Source: Rathayibacter caricis DSM 15933
GTDB taxonomy: Bacteria > Actinomycetota > Actinomycetes > Actinomycetales > Microbacteriaceae
Direction of reading: 5' to 3'
Length of the DNA: 64,000 nt
Assembly (NCBI RefSeq): GCF_003044275.1
Contig: NZ_PZPL01000002.1
Coordinates: 62,001-126,000 of the forward strand
Positions 16,811 to 25,647 of this stretch are shown piece by piece. Every line of letters starts with the position of its first letter. Position 1 is the first letter of the stretch. Made by a program: the position numbers and the translations under genes. The notes beneath the pieces are model-generated. The model was not told where the DNA came from, searched no databases, and worked only from the letters and a program-made list of their open reading frames with translations.

Positions 16811-17751
16811 CCATTCAGGAGCTCGCAGAGCGCAGACCCACCGTCGCGCCCGACTCCACTCCAGTGCGAGCCACCCCCACGCGTGCCAGGCGCGACTGGA
16901 CGGGCTGGCAGTTCACCGGGCCGTTCGCCCTCGTGTTCGTGCTGGTCTTCATCGCCCCGCTCGTCTACGCGCTCTGGCTGAGCCTCTTCCAGAACCGAAT
17001 CATCGGCGGCAACTCCTTCGTCGGCGTCGACAACTACATCGCCGTGCTGAGCGACCCGCAGTTCTGGGACGGGTTCCTGCGCGTCGTGCTGTTCCTGCTG
17101 GTGCAGGTCCCGATCATGCTCGTGCTCGCACTCGTCGCCGCCCTCGCCATCGACAGCGTCCGCCTCTACGGGGCGGGCCTGTTCCGGATGATGCTGTTCC
17201 TCCCGTACGCCGTGCCCGCGGTCGTCGCGGTGCTGATCTGGGGGTTCCTCTACGGGAACAACTTCGGCCTGACCGCGAACATCAACGACTTCCTGGGGTC
17301 GGACGTGCTGAGGCCGCTGACGGCGTCGTGGATCCTCGCATCGATCGGCAACATCGTGACCTGGCAGTACATCGGCTACAACATGCTGATCTTCTATTCG
17401 GCGCTGAAGACGATCCCCACCGAGCTGTACGAGGCGGCCGAGCTCGACGGCGCCCGCGGCTTCCAGGTGATCCGGGCGATCAAGCTGCCGGCCGCCCGGG
17501 GAGCGATCGTCATCGCGACCATCTTCTCGATCATCGGCAGCTTCCAGCTCTTCAACGAACCCAACGTCCTGAAGCCCCTCGCCGAGAACGTGATCTCGTC
17601 CTACTTCACCCCGAACATGTACGCCTACAACCTCTCGTTCGCAGGCCAGCAGTTCAACACCGCGGCGACAGTCGCGATCGTGATGGGCGTGATCACCGCC
17701 GTGATCGCCTACGTCGTGCAGCTGCGCGGCAGCCGAAAGGACGACCTGTGA
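16804..17751 (+). CDS. ABC sugar transporter permease, MalF-type (cluster A)
   Basis: A 315-residue inner-membrane permease with six predicted segments. The EAA loop EAAELDGARGFQVIRAIKLPA, which docks the ATPase, is intact. GTG 16804 lies seven bases after GAGGAGG; a second GTG follows directly. The start overlaps the end of GH42 and the stop overlaps the next permease by GTGA, so translation is coupled. No ATPase gene is present in either glycan cluster, so a shared MsiK-type ATPase encoded elsewhere is expected. Together with the downstream permease and lipoprotein it forms a CUT1-type oligosaccharide importer. Confidence 0.93.
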   Translation: MVTIQELAERRPTVAPDSTPVRATPTRARRDWTGWQFTGPFALVFVLVFIAPLVYALWLSLFQNRIIGGNSFVGVDNYIAVLSDPQFWDGFLRVVLFLLVQVPIMLVLALVAALAIDSVRLYGAGLFRMMLFLPYAVPAVVAVLIWGFLYGNNFGLTANINDFLGSDVLRPLTASWILASIGNIVTWQYIGYNMLIFYSALKTIPTELYEAAELDGARGFQVIRAIKLPAARGAIVIATIFSIIGSFQLFNEPNVLKPLAENVISSYFTPNMYAYNLSFAGQQFNTAATVAIVMGVITAVIAYVVQLRGSRKDDL

Positions 17752-18650
17752 GCATCACCACTCTTCGCACGGTGAACCCGAGCGCGCGACGGGCATCGAC
17801 GATCAGCCGCCCCCGCAAGTCGATCGCGCTGACGATCGTCATGATCCTGTTCCTTCTCTACGCCGTCATCCCGCTGCTCTGGCTCGTCATCAACGCGTCG
17901 AAGACGCAGGCGGACCTCTTCAGCACGTTCGGCCTCGGGTTCGGCAACAGCTTCGCGCTGGTCGACAACATGATCGAGACCTTCCGCTACGACGACGGGA
18001 TCTTCCTCCGCTGGCTCGGGAACACGCTCCTCTACGTCGTCGTCGGCGCCGGCGGTGCGACCCTCCTCGCGACCCTCGGCGGCTACGGCCTGGCCAAGTT
18101 CCGCTTCCCGGGACGCCGCGCGTACTTCGCGGTCGTCCTCGGTGCAGTCGCTGTGCCCGGCACCGCGCTGGCCGTCCCGACGTTCCTGCTGTTCAGCCAG
18201 CTGGGCCTGACCAACACCCCGTGGTCGATCATCATCCCGTCGCTGATCACGCCGTTCGGGCTCTATCTGGTCTGGGTCTACACGATCGACTCGGTGCCCA
18301 CCGAGCTGCTCGAGGCGGCGCGACTGGACGGCGCGAGCGAGATGCGCACCTTCTTCACCATCTCTCTCAAGCTGCTCACCCCCGGAGTCGTGACGGTCGC
18401 GCTCTTCTCGGTGGTCGCGACCTGGAACAACTACTTCCTGCCGCTGATCATGCTGAGCGACCCCCAGTGGTACCCGCTCACCGTCGGCCTCAACCAGTGG
18501 AGCTCGCAGGCGAGCGGGGTCTCGGCCGACCCCATCTACAACCTCGTCATCACCGGCTCCCTCATCACGATCATCCCGATCGTCCTGATCTTCCTCGTCC
18601 TCCAGCGCTTCTGGCAGTCCGGCCTGAGCGCCGGCAGCGTCAAGGGCTGA
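17748..18650 (+). CDS. ABC sugar transporter permease, MalG-type (cluster A)
   Basis: A 300-residue permease with an N-terminal segment YAVIPLLWLVINASKT and the EAA loop LLEAARLDGASEMRTFFTISLKLL. WNNYFLPLIML is a conserved block of this subfamily. The GTG start at 17748 follows GAAAGGAC and overlaps the previous stop. It pairs with the MalF-type gene to form the membrane channel for the binding protein encoded next, 52 bases downstream. Confidence 0.93.
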   Translation: MSITTLRTVNPSARRASTISRPRKSIALTIVMILFLLYAVIPLLWLVINASKTQADLFSTFGLGFGNSFALVDNMIETFRYDDGIFLRWLGNTLLYVVVGAGGATLLATLGGYGLAKFRFPGRRAYFAVVLGAVAVPGTALAVPTFLLFSQLGLTNTPWSIIIPSLITPFGLYLVWVYTIDSVPTELLEAARLDGASEMRTFFTISLKLLTPGVVTVALFSVVATWNNYFLPLIMLSDPQWYPLTVGLNQWSSQASGVSADPIYNLVITGSLITIIPIVLIFLVLQRFWQSGLSAGSVKG

Positions 18651-18702
18651 CTCTTCTCCCTCCTCACCCCTGCATCACCACAACGAAGTGAAAGGAACAC
18701 CC

Positions 18703-20049
18703 ATGTTCAACCTCCGCAGAGGCGCGCGGCGTGCCCGCACTGTCGCGGGCCTCGTCGTCACCGGTCTCGCCGCGATGTCCCTCGTCGCGTGCAGCTCGGG
18801 CTCCGGCTCGAGCGCCGCAGGATCGGCCGACGACCTCGACGCAGCACTCGAGAAGGGCGGCAGCCTGACGTACTGGACCTGGACCCCCTCGGGCGAGGCG
18901 CAGGCCGAGGCGTTCATGAAGGAGTACCCGAACGTCGACGTCGAGGTCGTCAACGCCGGCACCGCGACCGACGAGTACACCAAGCTGCAGAACTCCATCA
19001 AGGCCGGTTCCGGCGCGCCCGACGTCGCCCAGATCGAGTACTACGCCATGCAGCAGTTCGCCCTCTCGGACGGCCTGCTCGACCTCACCCCCTACGGGAT
19101 GGGCGACCTCGAGGACTCCTACACCGCCTCCACCTGGGGCGCCGTGAACCTCAACGGCGGCCTCTACGGCCTCCCGCAGGACTCCGGCCCCATGGTCATG
19201 CTCTACAACAAGACGGTCTTCGACCAGTACGGCCTCGCCGTCCCGACCACCTGGGACGAGTACATCCAGGAGGCGCAGAAGCTGCACTCGGCCGACCCGT
19301 CGAAGTTCATCACCAACGACGCCGGCGACCCCGGCTTCGCCGACCCTCTGATCTGGCAGGCCGGCGGCACGCCCTTCACGACCGACGGCACCGACATCGC
19401 CATCGATCTGCAGGACGAGGGCACGCAGAAGTGGGCCGACACCTGGAACCAGCTCCTCGAGCCCGGCCTGCTCTCGCCCATCCCCACGTGGTCGGACGAG
19501 TGGTTCACCGCCCTCGGCAACGACTCGATCGCGACACTGATCACCGGCGCCTGGATGCCCGGGATCCTCGAGAACTCCGTCCCCGACGGTGCCGGTGACT
19601 GGCGCGTCGCTCCGCTGCCCAGCTACGACGGCTCCGCCGCGACCGCCGAGAACGGCGGCAGCGCCCAGTCGGTCATCAAGCAGTCCGAGAACCCGGCTCT
19701 CGCGGCCGCGTTCCTCCGCTGGCTCAACAGCTCCGACGAGAGCATCGACGTCTTCCTCGGCACCGGAGGCTTCCCCTCCACGACCGCCCAGCTCGAGGCC
19801 GACGACTTCCTGAACGCCACGCCCGAGTACTTCGGCGGCCAGGAGATCAACAAGGTCCTCGTCGACGCCTCGAAGAACGTCGTCGAGGGCTTCGAGTACC
19901 TGCCGTTCCAGGTCTACGCCAACAGCGTCTTCCCCGACACCGTCGGCCAGGCCTACGCCAACGGCACCGACCTCAACGAGGGGCTGAAGGACTGGCAGGA
20001 CAACCTCGTCACCTACGGCGACTCGCAGGGCTTCTCGGTCAATGAGTAG
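18703..20049 (+). CDS. Extracellular sugar-binding lipoprotein of an ABC importer (cluster A)
   Basis: A 448-residue solute-binding protein of the MalE-like family 1. A lipoprotein signal precedes the lipobox SLVAC with the lipidated Cys at residue 30. The mature part has the usual features (YWTWTPSGEAQAEAF, PDVAQIEYYAMQQF, GLPQDSGPMVMLYNKTVFD). ATG 18703 follows AAAGGA; a slightly longer frame lacks a ribosome site. It captures oligosaccharides outside the membrane and delivers them to the two permeases. A strong hairpin follows ten bases after the stop. It is clearly related to the binding protein at 35905-37245. Confidence 0.94.
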   Translation: MFNLRRGARRARTVAGLVVTGLAAMSLVACSSGSGSSAAGSADDLDAALEKGGSLTYWTWTPSGEAQAEAFMKEYPNVDVEVVNAGTATDEYTKLQNSIKAGSGAPDVAQIEYYAMQQFALSDGLLDLTPYGMGDLEDSYTASTWGAVNLNGGLYGLPQDSGPMVMLYNKTVFDQYGLAVPTTWDEYIQEAQKLHSADPSKFITNDAGDPGFADPLIWQAGGTPFTTDGTDIAIDLQDEGTQKWADTWNQLLEPGLLSPIPTWSDEWFTALGNDSIATLITGAWMPGILENSVPDGAGDWRVAPLPSYDGSAATAENGGSAQSVIKQSENPALAAAFLRWLNSSDESIDVFLGTGGFPSTTAQLEADDFLNATPEYFGGQEINKVLVDASKNVVEGFEYLPFQVYANSVFPDTVGQAYANGTDLNEGLKDWQDNLVTYGDSQGFSVNE

Positions 20050-20059
20050 CACGACCCCG

Positions 20060-20087
20060 GGGCCCGGGCGGCCGACCGCCCGGGCCC
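20060..20087 (+). terminator. 12-bp GC-rich hairpin between binding protein and secreted enzyme
   Basis: Perfect 12-bp stem GGGCCCGGGCGG (20060-20071) and CCGCCCGGGCCC (20076-20087) around a CCGA loop, followed by TTCCCCTCC rather than a T run. It could end or reduce transcription after the importer, so that the downstream secreted enzyme is made at a lower level, or protect the 3' end of the binding-protein message. Confidence 0.7.
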
Positions 20088-20128
20088 TTCCCCTCCTTCC
20101 CCCCCAGAGATCTCAGGAGAGAACAACG

Positions 20129-22585
20129 ATGTTCATGAAGGAACGACGGCCCCTCGGCCGAACGGCGGGCCGCGCGCTCGGAGTCTTCACCCTCGCGGTG
20201 GCGATGCTCGGCGGTTCCGCACTCACCGCCCAGGCGTACGTGCCGCAGAGCGGGATCGTCTACCAGCTCGACCCGAACCAGCCCTGCCTCAAGGGCCGAG
20301 GCAACTGCGCCATCTACCCCAAGTCGGCACAGCTCCCCAGCGGCCGGATCGTCGCCGCCTTCGAGGAGTCGATCGTCGCGCCCTCCGGAGGCGCAGCAGG
20401 GCAGGACATGCCCGTCTACTCGAGCGACGACGACGGGGACTCGTGGCAGCCGCTCTCGCGGGTCGGAGCGCCGGCCTCCCTCTCCTCCGACCCGCAGTAC
20501 GCGGAGTACACCAGCAACTGGACCAACCCCTACCTCTACGTCCTGCCCCAGGCCGTCGGCGATCTGGCCGCGGGCACCCTCCTCCTCGCGACCGTCGTCT
20601 CGGGCGAGGACGAGTACTACCGGGAGCAGAAGGCCGCCGACCCGAACTGGCTGCCGAACAACGACGGCGACCGGCGCGACGTCGGCATCGCCCTCTACGC
20701 GAGCACCGACGAGGGCGCCACCTGGTCGATCCGCAGCATCGTCGCCGCAGGAGGCTGGCAGGGTGGCAGCGCCGGCGCCAAGGGCCAGAACATCGCGACC
20801 GCGAACACGAACCGCCAGGTCGACCCGGTCTGGGAGCCGCACCTCATCGTGCGCGACGGGAAGCTCGTCGTCTTCTACTCCGACGAGAACGACTACCTCG
20901 GCTTCGACGCCACGACCGGAGTCGCGATCCCCGACCCCGCCAACGCGACCGCACCCGACTCGATCGGGCAGATCCTCGCGCACCGCACCTGGGACGGCCG
21001 CGCCTCCTCGAGCTGGGGCCCGATCACCGTCGATGCCGCCGGCTTCACCGAGGACCGCGGCAACGGCAAGACGCAGATCGGAGGCGGCCGGCCCGGCATG
21101 ACGACCGTCGCACCGACCACCGACGGCAAGTGGTTCCTCACCTTCGAGTACTTCGGCGGAGGCGACGATGTCCGGTACAAGGTCGCCGACGACCCGCTGC
21201 GGTTCTTCGCCGACGGCGACCCGGACGGCCAGAACATCTCCGCACTGCCCAAGGCTCCCGGCTCCCGTGTCCACGCCCGCGGCGGCAGCCCCGTCCTCGT
21301 GACACTGCCCGACGGACGCATCCTGTACAACGGCTCGAACAGCGGCAACATCTGGGTCAACGAGAGCGGCCGCAGCGACGGCGCATGGACCGAGTACCAG
21401 ACCCCGCTCGGCGGCGGCTACAGCCGCAACCTGCAGTACGTACAGGGCACCGGTCGCGTCGTGATCCTCCAGGCCACCTGGGGCGGACCGGGCACGCAGG
21501 CGACCATCCGCCACGGCGAGGTCGACCTCGGCGACTCGCAGGGCGCCTACTACCAGCTCGTCAACCGCAAGACCGGTCAGATCCTCGGCACCGGCGGCAA
21601 CGACAACGACGACAACATCGGCAACGCCGACACGCCGAGTGTCGCCTCCGAAGCGGCGTCCGCCGCGGTCGGCGACTCGCAGTACTGGCACCTCACCGAG
21701 AAGTCCGGAGGCGCTTACACGCTGCTCAACAAGGCCGGCGGTCGCGAAGCGGCGATCTGGGGCGGCGGCGCCTCCTCGGGTCAGCGCCTCGGCCTGTGGG
21801 TCGACAACACCGCTCCGGGGCTCTGGAACCTGGTGCCCGCCACCGACGGTTCCGTGCGATTCCAGTCGACGCGCAACACCTCGCTCTACCTCTCCGGAGC
21901 GAGCGCGAGCTCGCCCGTCACGCTGCAGCCGTCGGCGACCGACGGCTCGCAGGACTGGACACTCGTCCAGCTGGCGCCCACCGCCTCCGCTCTGACCACC
22001 GCCACCCGGTCGGAGCGCCTGATCGGCACCGACCAGGTCGCACCGGGAGCCGCCGTCGCGCTCGACGCGACCGCGACGAACCGAGCCGGCACCGCTCGGC
22101 ACGCCGGAGTGGACGGGCACGCGTACGCGCTCGTCGGCGACGCCGTGACCGATCTCGGAGTCGTCGCGTTCGACTCCTCGCAGCGCGGCAGCATTACGCT
22201 GCCCGCCTCGCTCACCGGAGGAACGACGGCACGCATCGCTGTCGCCTTCGACAGCGGCCCGCTGGTCTGGGACACCATGACAGTGCGCGATCCGGCGACC
22301 CTCCCCCTGACCACGACGGCCACGAGCCGTTGCGTCGCGGGCAAGGTAGTCCTCACGACCATCGTTTCCAATGGCAGCGCCTCGAACGTCGATGTGACGG
22401 TCAACAGCGCCTATGGCTCGAAGACAACGGCCGCCGTGAAGCCGGGCTCGAACACGAGCTCCGCCTTCACGACCCGCCTAACCACGATACCCGCCGGCCA
22501 GGTGACCATCACCGGCACCGGCGTCGTCTCGGGTGAGACCGTGACCACGACGTCGACGACCGCATACCCCGCCCGCACCTGCTGA
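20129..22585 (+). CDS. Secreted sialidase-fold glycosidase with ricin-type domain; candidate GH93 exo-arabinanase
   Basis: An 818-residue secreted enzyme. The N-terminus is a Sec signal (basic start, hydrophobic core, cleavage near AQA at about residue 32). The catalytic part is a six-bladed beta-propeller with Asp-box motifs SSDDDGDSW and STDEGATW, and the region YLYVLPQ to TFEYFGGGDDVRYK resembles GH93 exo-alpha-1,5-arabinanases. A ricin-B-like repeat follows (YYQLVNRKTGQILGTGG, LLNKAGGREAAIW), then Ig-like tails of the last 170 residues. ATG 20129 follows CAGGAGA. It is the last gene of cluster A, and probably trims a side chain or end of a plant polysaccharide. Another sialidase-fold activity is not excluded. 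Confidence 0.75.
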   Translation: MFMKERRPLGRTAGRALGVFTLAVAMLGGSALTAQAYVPQSGIVYQLDPNQPCLKGRGNCAIYPKSAQLPSGRIVAAFEESIVAPSGGAAGQDMPVYSSDDDGDSWQPLSRVGAPASLSSDPQYAEYTSNWTNPYLYVLPQAVGDLAAGTLLLATVVSGEDEYYREQKAADPNWLPNNDGDRRDVGIALYASTDEGATWSIRSIVAAGGWQGGSAGAKGQNIATANTNRQVDPVWEPHLIVRDGKLVVFYSDENDYLGFDATTGVAIPDPANATAPDSIGQILAHRTWDGRASSSWGPITVDAAGFTEDRGNGKTQIGGGRPGMTTVAPTTDGKWFLTFEYFGGGDDVRYKVADDPLRFFADGDPDGQNISALPKAPGSRVHARGGSPVLVTLPDGRILYNGSNSGNIWVNESGRSDGAWTEYQTPLGGGYSRNLQYVQGTGRVVILQATWGGPGTQATIRHGEVDLGDSQGAYYQLVNRKTGQILGTGGNDNDDNIGNADTPSVASEAASAAVGDSQYWHLTEKSGGAYTLLNKAGGREAAIWGGGASSGQRLGLWVDNTAPGLWNLVPATDGSVRFQSTRNTSLYLSGASASSPVTLQPSATDGSQDWTLVQLAPTASALTTATRSERLIGTDQVAPGAAVALDATATNRAGTARHAGVDGHAYALVGDAVTDLGVVAFDSSQRGSITLPASLTGGTTARIAVAFDSGPLVWDTMTVRDPATLPLTTTATSRCVAGKVVLTTIVSNGSASNVDVTVNSAYGSKTTAAVKPGSNTSSAFTTRLTTIPAGQVTITGTGVVSGETVTTTSTTAYPARTC

Positions 22586-22669
22586 CACGACGGGGGCACA
22601 GCCGCTATCAGCGCTGCGCCCCCCGCCCACCGATCCGAGGCTGCGACGTGTCGCTCCTCGCCCTGACCG

Positions 22670-22710
22670 CCCGCCCGGGCCGGAAACCCCCTTCCTCCAG
22701 CCCGGGCGGG
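22670..22710 (+). terminator. Transcription terminator after cluster A
   Basis: Perfect 11-bp stem CCCGCCCGGGC (22670-22680) and GCCCGGGCGGG (22700-22710) with a 19-base loop, followed by CTTCCTT. It lies 85 bases after the secreted glycosidase stop and likely ends the cluster A transcript. Confidence 0.65.
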
Positions 22711-22766
22711 CTTCCTTCACGAGCGTGTCCGCGATGATGCAGACCGCGGAACAGAGAACAGGTGTA

Positions 22767-23135
22767 ATGAACATCCGCTCCCTCCGCATCCGCGGCGCCG
22801 CCGGAGTTGCGGAAGGATTTCTCCTGCTCGGCGTCGCCGGCACCGCGATGGCCGACAATCAGCAGGGCACCGGCGACGTCGACATCGCTCTCCTCGCCAC
22901 TTCGGGCTCGCATTCGAGCGGCGTGCTACCCCGCATCCCCCTTGGCGTGACGGCAGCTTCTTTGACGCCTCAGAATCGATACTCATGCAGGTTCGAGTCA
23001 GGAAGAGGGGTCGCGGTAATGCGTGGCCTCCCTTTCGTTGGCCCCACTCCAACGGGCAGCGACGTCGTTCAGGGCACGGGTGGTAGCCGTCGCGACGACC
23101 GATCGGCATCGGCATCGGTTAGCGGCTCGCTGTAG
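22767..23135 (+). pseudogene. Fragment of a secreted-protein gene (signal peptide only)
   Basis: The first 30 codons look like a Sec signal (IRSLRIRG, then AAGVAEGFLLLGVAGTAMA, with cleavage before DNQQG) and the next 15 read like the start of a mature domain (GTGDVDIALLA). After about 22920 the codon pattern decays, and the frame runs on to 23135 without recognisable content. This looks like the 5' end of a secreted-protein gene whose remainder was lost when the neighbouring hut segment was joined here. The 60 bases beyond it hold nothing recognised. The parent family is not identified. Confidence 0.4.
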
Positions 23136-23196
23136 TCCTCGAGCGCCATATGAAGGGGAGAGCACAGTCGCTCTGGTAATACGGGACCGGTTCCGG

Positions 23197-24382
23197 TCAC
23201 CGAGCCACGAGCGTCCCGCGGCGCCATACCCTCCGGATCAGCTGGACACCAGGCCGATAGGCGAGGTGCGAAGGATCCGGTGCGTCGAGCTCGACGAGAT
23301 CTGCTCGTGCGCCGACGCGAAGCGTCCCGACATCATCGCGCCGAAGCGCCGTCGCGCCACCGAAGGTCGCTGCCCACACAGCTTCGGCCGAGGTCATCCC
23401 CATCTCGCGGACGGCGAGAGCGACGCAGAAGGGGAGCGACGAGGTGAAGGAGGAGCCCGGGTTGCAGTCGCTGGCGAGGGCGACGTGGACTCCTGCGTCG
23501 ATCAGTCGTCGGGCGTCCGGGTACGGCTGTCGAGTGGAAAACTCGACACCGGGCAGCAGGGTAGCGACGGTCTGAGAGCGGCTGAGCGCGGCGATGTCGT
23601 CGTCGGTGAGGTAGGTGCAGTGGTCGACGCTCGCGGCATCAAGCTCGACGGCGAGTCGAACGCCCTCGCCCGGGCCGAGCTGGCTCGCGTGCACGCGCAC
23701 GCCCAGACCGCGATCGCGCCCAGCGAGAAGGATCTGGCGCGATTCGTTGGGGGTGAAGGCTCCGGTCTCGCAGAAGACGTCGATCCAGCGGGCATGAGGC
23801 GCAGGCGTCGAGCATATCGCCGATGACGAGGTCGATGTACTCTTCACGTCGCTCGGCGTATTCGGTCGGAACGACGTGCGCGCCGAGGTAGGTCACCTCG
23901 TCGGTGAGCTGCGCGGCCAAACGCACGAGGCGTTCCTCGGTCGCGAGGTCGAGGCCGTATCCGCTCTTGATCTCGAGGGTGGTGGTGCCGTGCGCATGCG
24001 CCTGGCTCAGCAGGTGCTGCGCATTCGCGAGGAGTTCGTCGTCGGAGGCGGCCCGGGTCGCGGTGACCGTCGAGCGGATCCCACCGGCGGAGTAGCGGCT
24101 TCCTGCCATGCGTGCCTCGAACTCGGCCGAGCGGTCGCCCGCGAAGAGGACGTGGCTGTGCGAGTCGACGAAGCCGGGGATGACCGAGCGTCCGCCGACG
24201 CGAGTCACGGTGTTGGCGGCGGGGGCGTCGGACGCCGCTCCGATCCAGGCAATGAGTCCGTCCTCGACGACGACTGCGGCATCGGTCCACGTGCCCAGGT
24301 CGCCGATGACCGGGCGGGAGCCGTCTCGGGGCGTGTTGATGACGAGGGTGCCGATATCGGTGAGGAGGTGGGAGGAGGTCAT
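23197..24382 (-). pseudogene. hutI: Imidazolonepropionase, frameshifted
   Basis: HutI hydrolyses imidazolone-5-propionate to formiminoglutamate in histidine breakdown. The first frame, from ATG 24382, gives the metal motif PGFVDSHSHVLFAGDR, TTTLEIKSGYGLD and [20 protein letters not shown], then slips near 23797. The next frame continues at once with [34 protein letters not shown] and [10 protein letters not shown] to the stop. Both halves match the family and join at one point; the full span is 1186 bases, one more than 395 codons, so a single inserted base is the simplest cause. The start overlaps the hutF stop (ATGA). A sequencing error at this base would restore the gene. Confidence 0.88.
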
Positions 24383-25629
24383 CGAAGGGGCCTTCCGCTG
24401 ATCTGGGCTTTGGGTTCGTCGGTGCGTTCGCGCGCCTCGTCGAGCGCATCGAGCGCGGCGGCGAGCAGCCCCGTAGTGCCGGTGGTGTCGACGAGGCGTC
24501 CGCCGACGATGGTGGTGCGGATGTCGGCGGCAGTCGCCACCAGCGGCAGCGCCTCGGCAGGAGCTCGGAGGGTCCGCATCGATTCCTCGTCGAGCTCGAC
24601 GAGGTCGCAGACAGCTCCGACGGAGATACCGCCGCGCCATCCGAGTGCGCGGTAGCCGTCGACGGTGCCCGCTCGCCAGAGCTCGGCGGGTGAGAACACT
24701 CCGCGGCGGTGGCGGGCGAGGCGTTCCCCTGCTTCGAGTCCTCGGAGCTCGAGCAGCGGGTCGATGACGGCGTTCTGGTCGGAGCCGATGGTGACGGAGG
24801 CGCCAAGCGCGGCGAGTGCACGAGCCGGCCCGATGCCGTCGCCGAGGTCGGCTTCGGTGCTCGGACACATCACGACCGCTACTCCGGCCCCGCCGAGGAG
24901 GTCGTGGTCGGAGTCGGACAGGTGTGTCGCGTGCACGACGGAGAGCCGGCGCGAGAGAGCACCTGCTCGGGCGAGCAGCTCGGTGGGCGTGAGTCCAGTG
25001 GCGGCGAGGCACTCCTCGTTCTCACGGGGCTGCTCCGACAAATGGATGTGCAGCGGGACATCAGCAGGCAGGCCGGCGACCAGCGCGGAGATCTCCCGCT
25101 CGGGTACGGCGGGCACCGAGTGGATGGCGGCCCCCAGGAGCACATCGCGGTGGCCAGCCAGATCGGAGCGGAGGCGATGCCAGCGGTCGAGCCACGCGGC
25201 GGCGCTTCCGTCCCCGAATCGCAGCTGCTCGGGTTCGAGTCCTCTGCCGAGACCGCCTCCGAGGTACAGGGTGTCGAGGAGGGTGAGCCGGATGCCCGCG
25301 TCCTGCGCGGCGTCGGCGACGGTGCGCTCCATCGCATGCTCGGGTTCGCGGTACGGCGCGCCACCCGGTCGGTGGTGGACGTAGTGGAACTCGCCGACTG
25401 CGGTGTAGCCGGCGGAGAGCATCTCTCCGAAGACCGCGCGGGCGAGGGAGCGGTAAAGGCGGGGATCGAGCGTCCCGGCGACGGCGCACATCTCCTCCCG
25501 CCACCGCCAGAAGTCCCCTCCCTCGGCATGCGTGCGGCCGCGGAGGGCCCGGTGGAAGAGATGCGAGTGGGCGTTCGCGAACCCCGGGCCGACGGTGCCG
25601 AGCCGGTGGCCAACCTTGTCCGGAATCAA
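24379..25629 (-). pseudogene. hutF: Formimidoylglutamate deiminase, N-terminally truncated
   Basis: HutF converts N-formimidoyl-L-glutamate to N-formyl-L-glutamate and ammonia. The metal site GPGFANAHSHLFHRALRGRTH is at the very start of the frame, and HIHLSEQPRENEEC, SVVHATHLSDSD and TIGSDQNAVIDPL are intact. Family members carry about 50-60 further residues before the metal site; here homology starts about seven codons in, the only start is a TTG without ribosome site, and the GH43 gene stops 19 bases upstream. The promoter and N-terminus are therefore lost. With hutI broken and hutU, hutH and hutG absent, the pathway here is dead. Confidence 0.85.
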
Positions 25630-25647
25630 TCAGTCCAGGCGGACGGG

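Noticed and set aside
16719..17740. Long arginine-rich frame extending upstream of the second cluster A permease
   Set aside because: It is the out-of-frame reading of the first permease; the real start is GTG 17748.
22980..23010. GCAGGTTCGAGTC resembling a tRNA T-arm
   Set aside because: The stem partner CCTGC is missing, and no acceptor, D-arm or anticodon arm can be drawn around it.
23100..23135. Short GGCATC direct repeats
   Set aside because: Only three 6-base units; consistent with chance in high-GC DNA.
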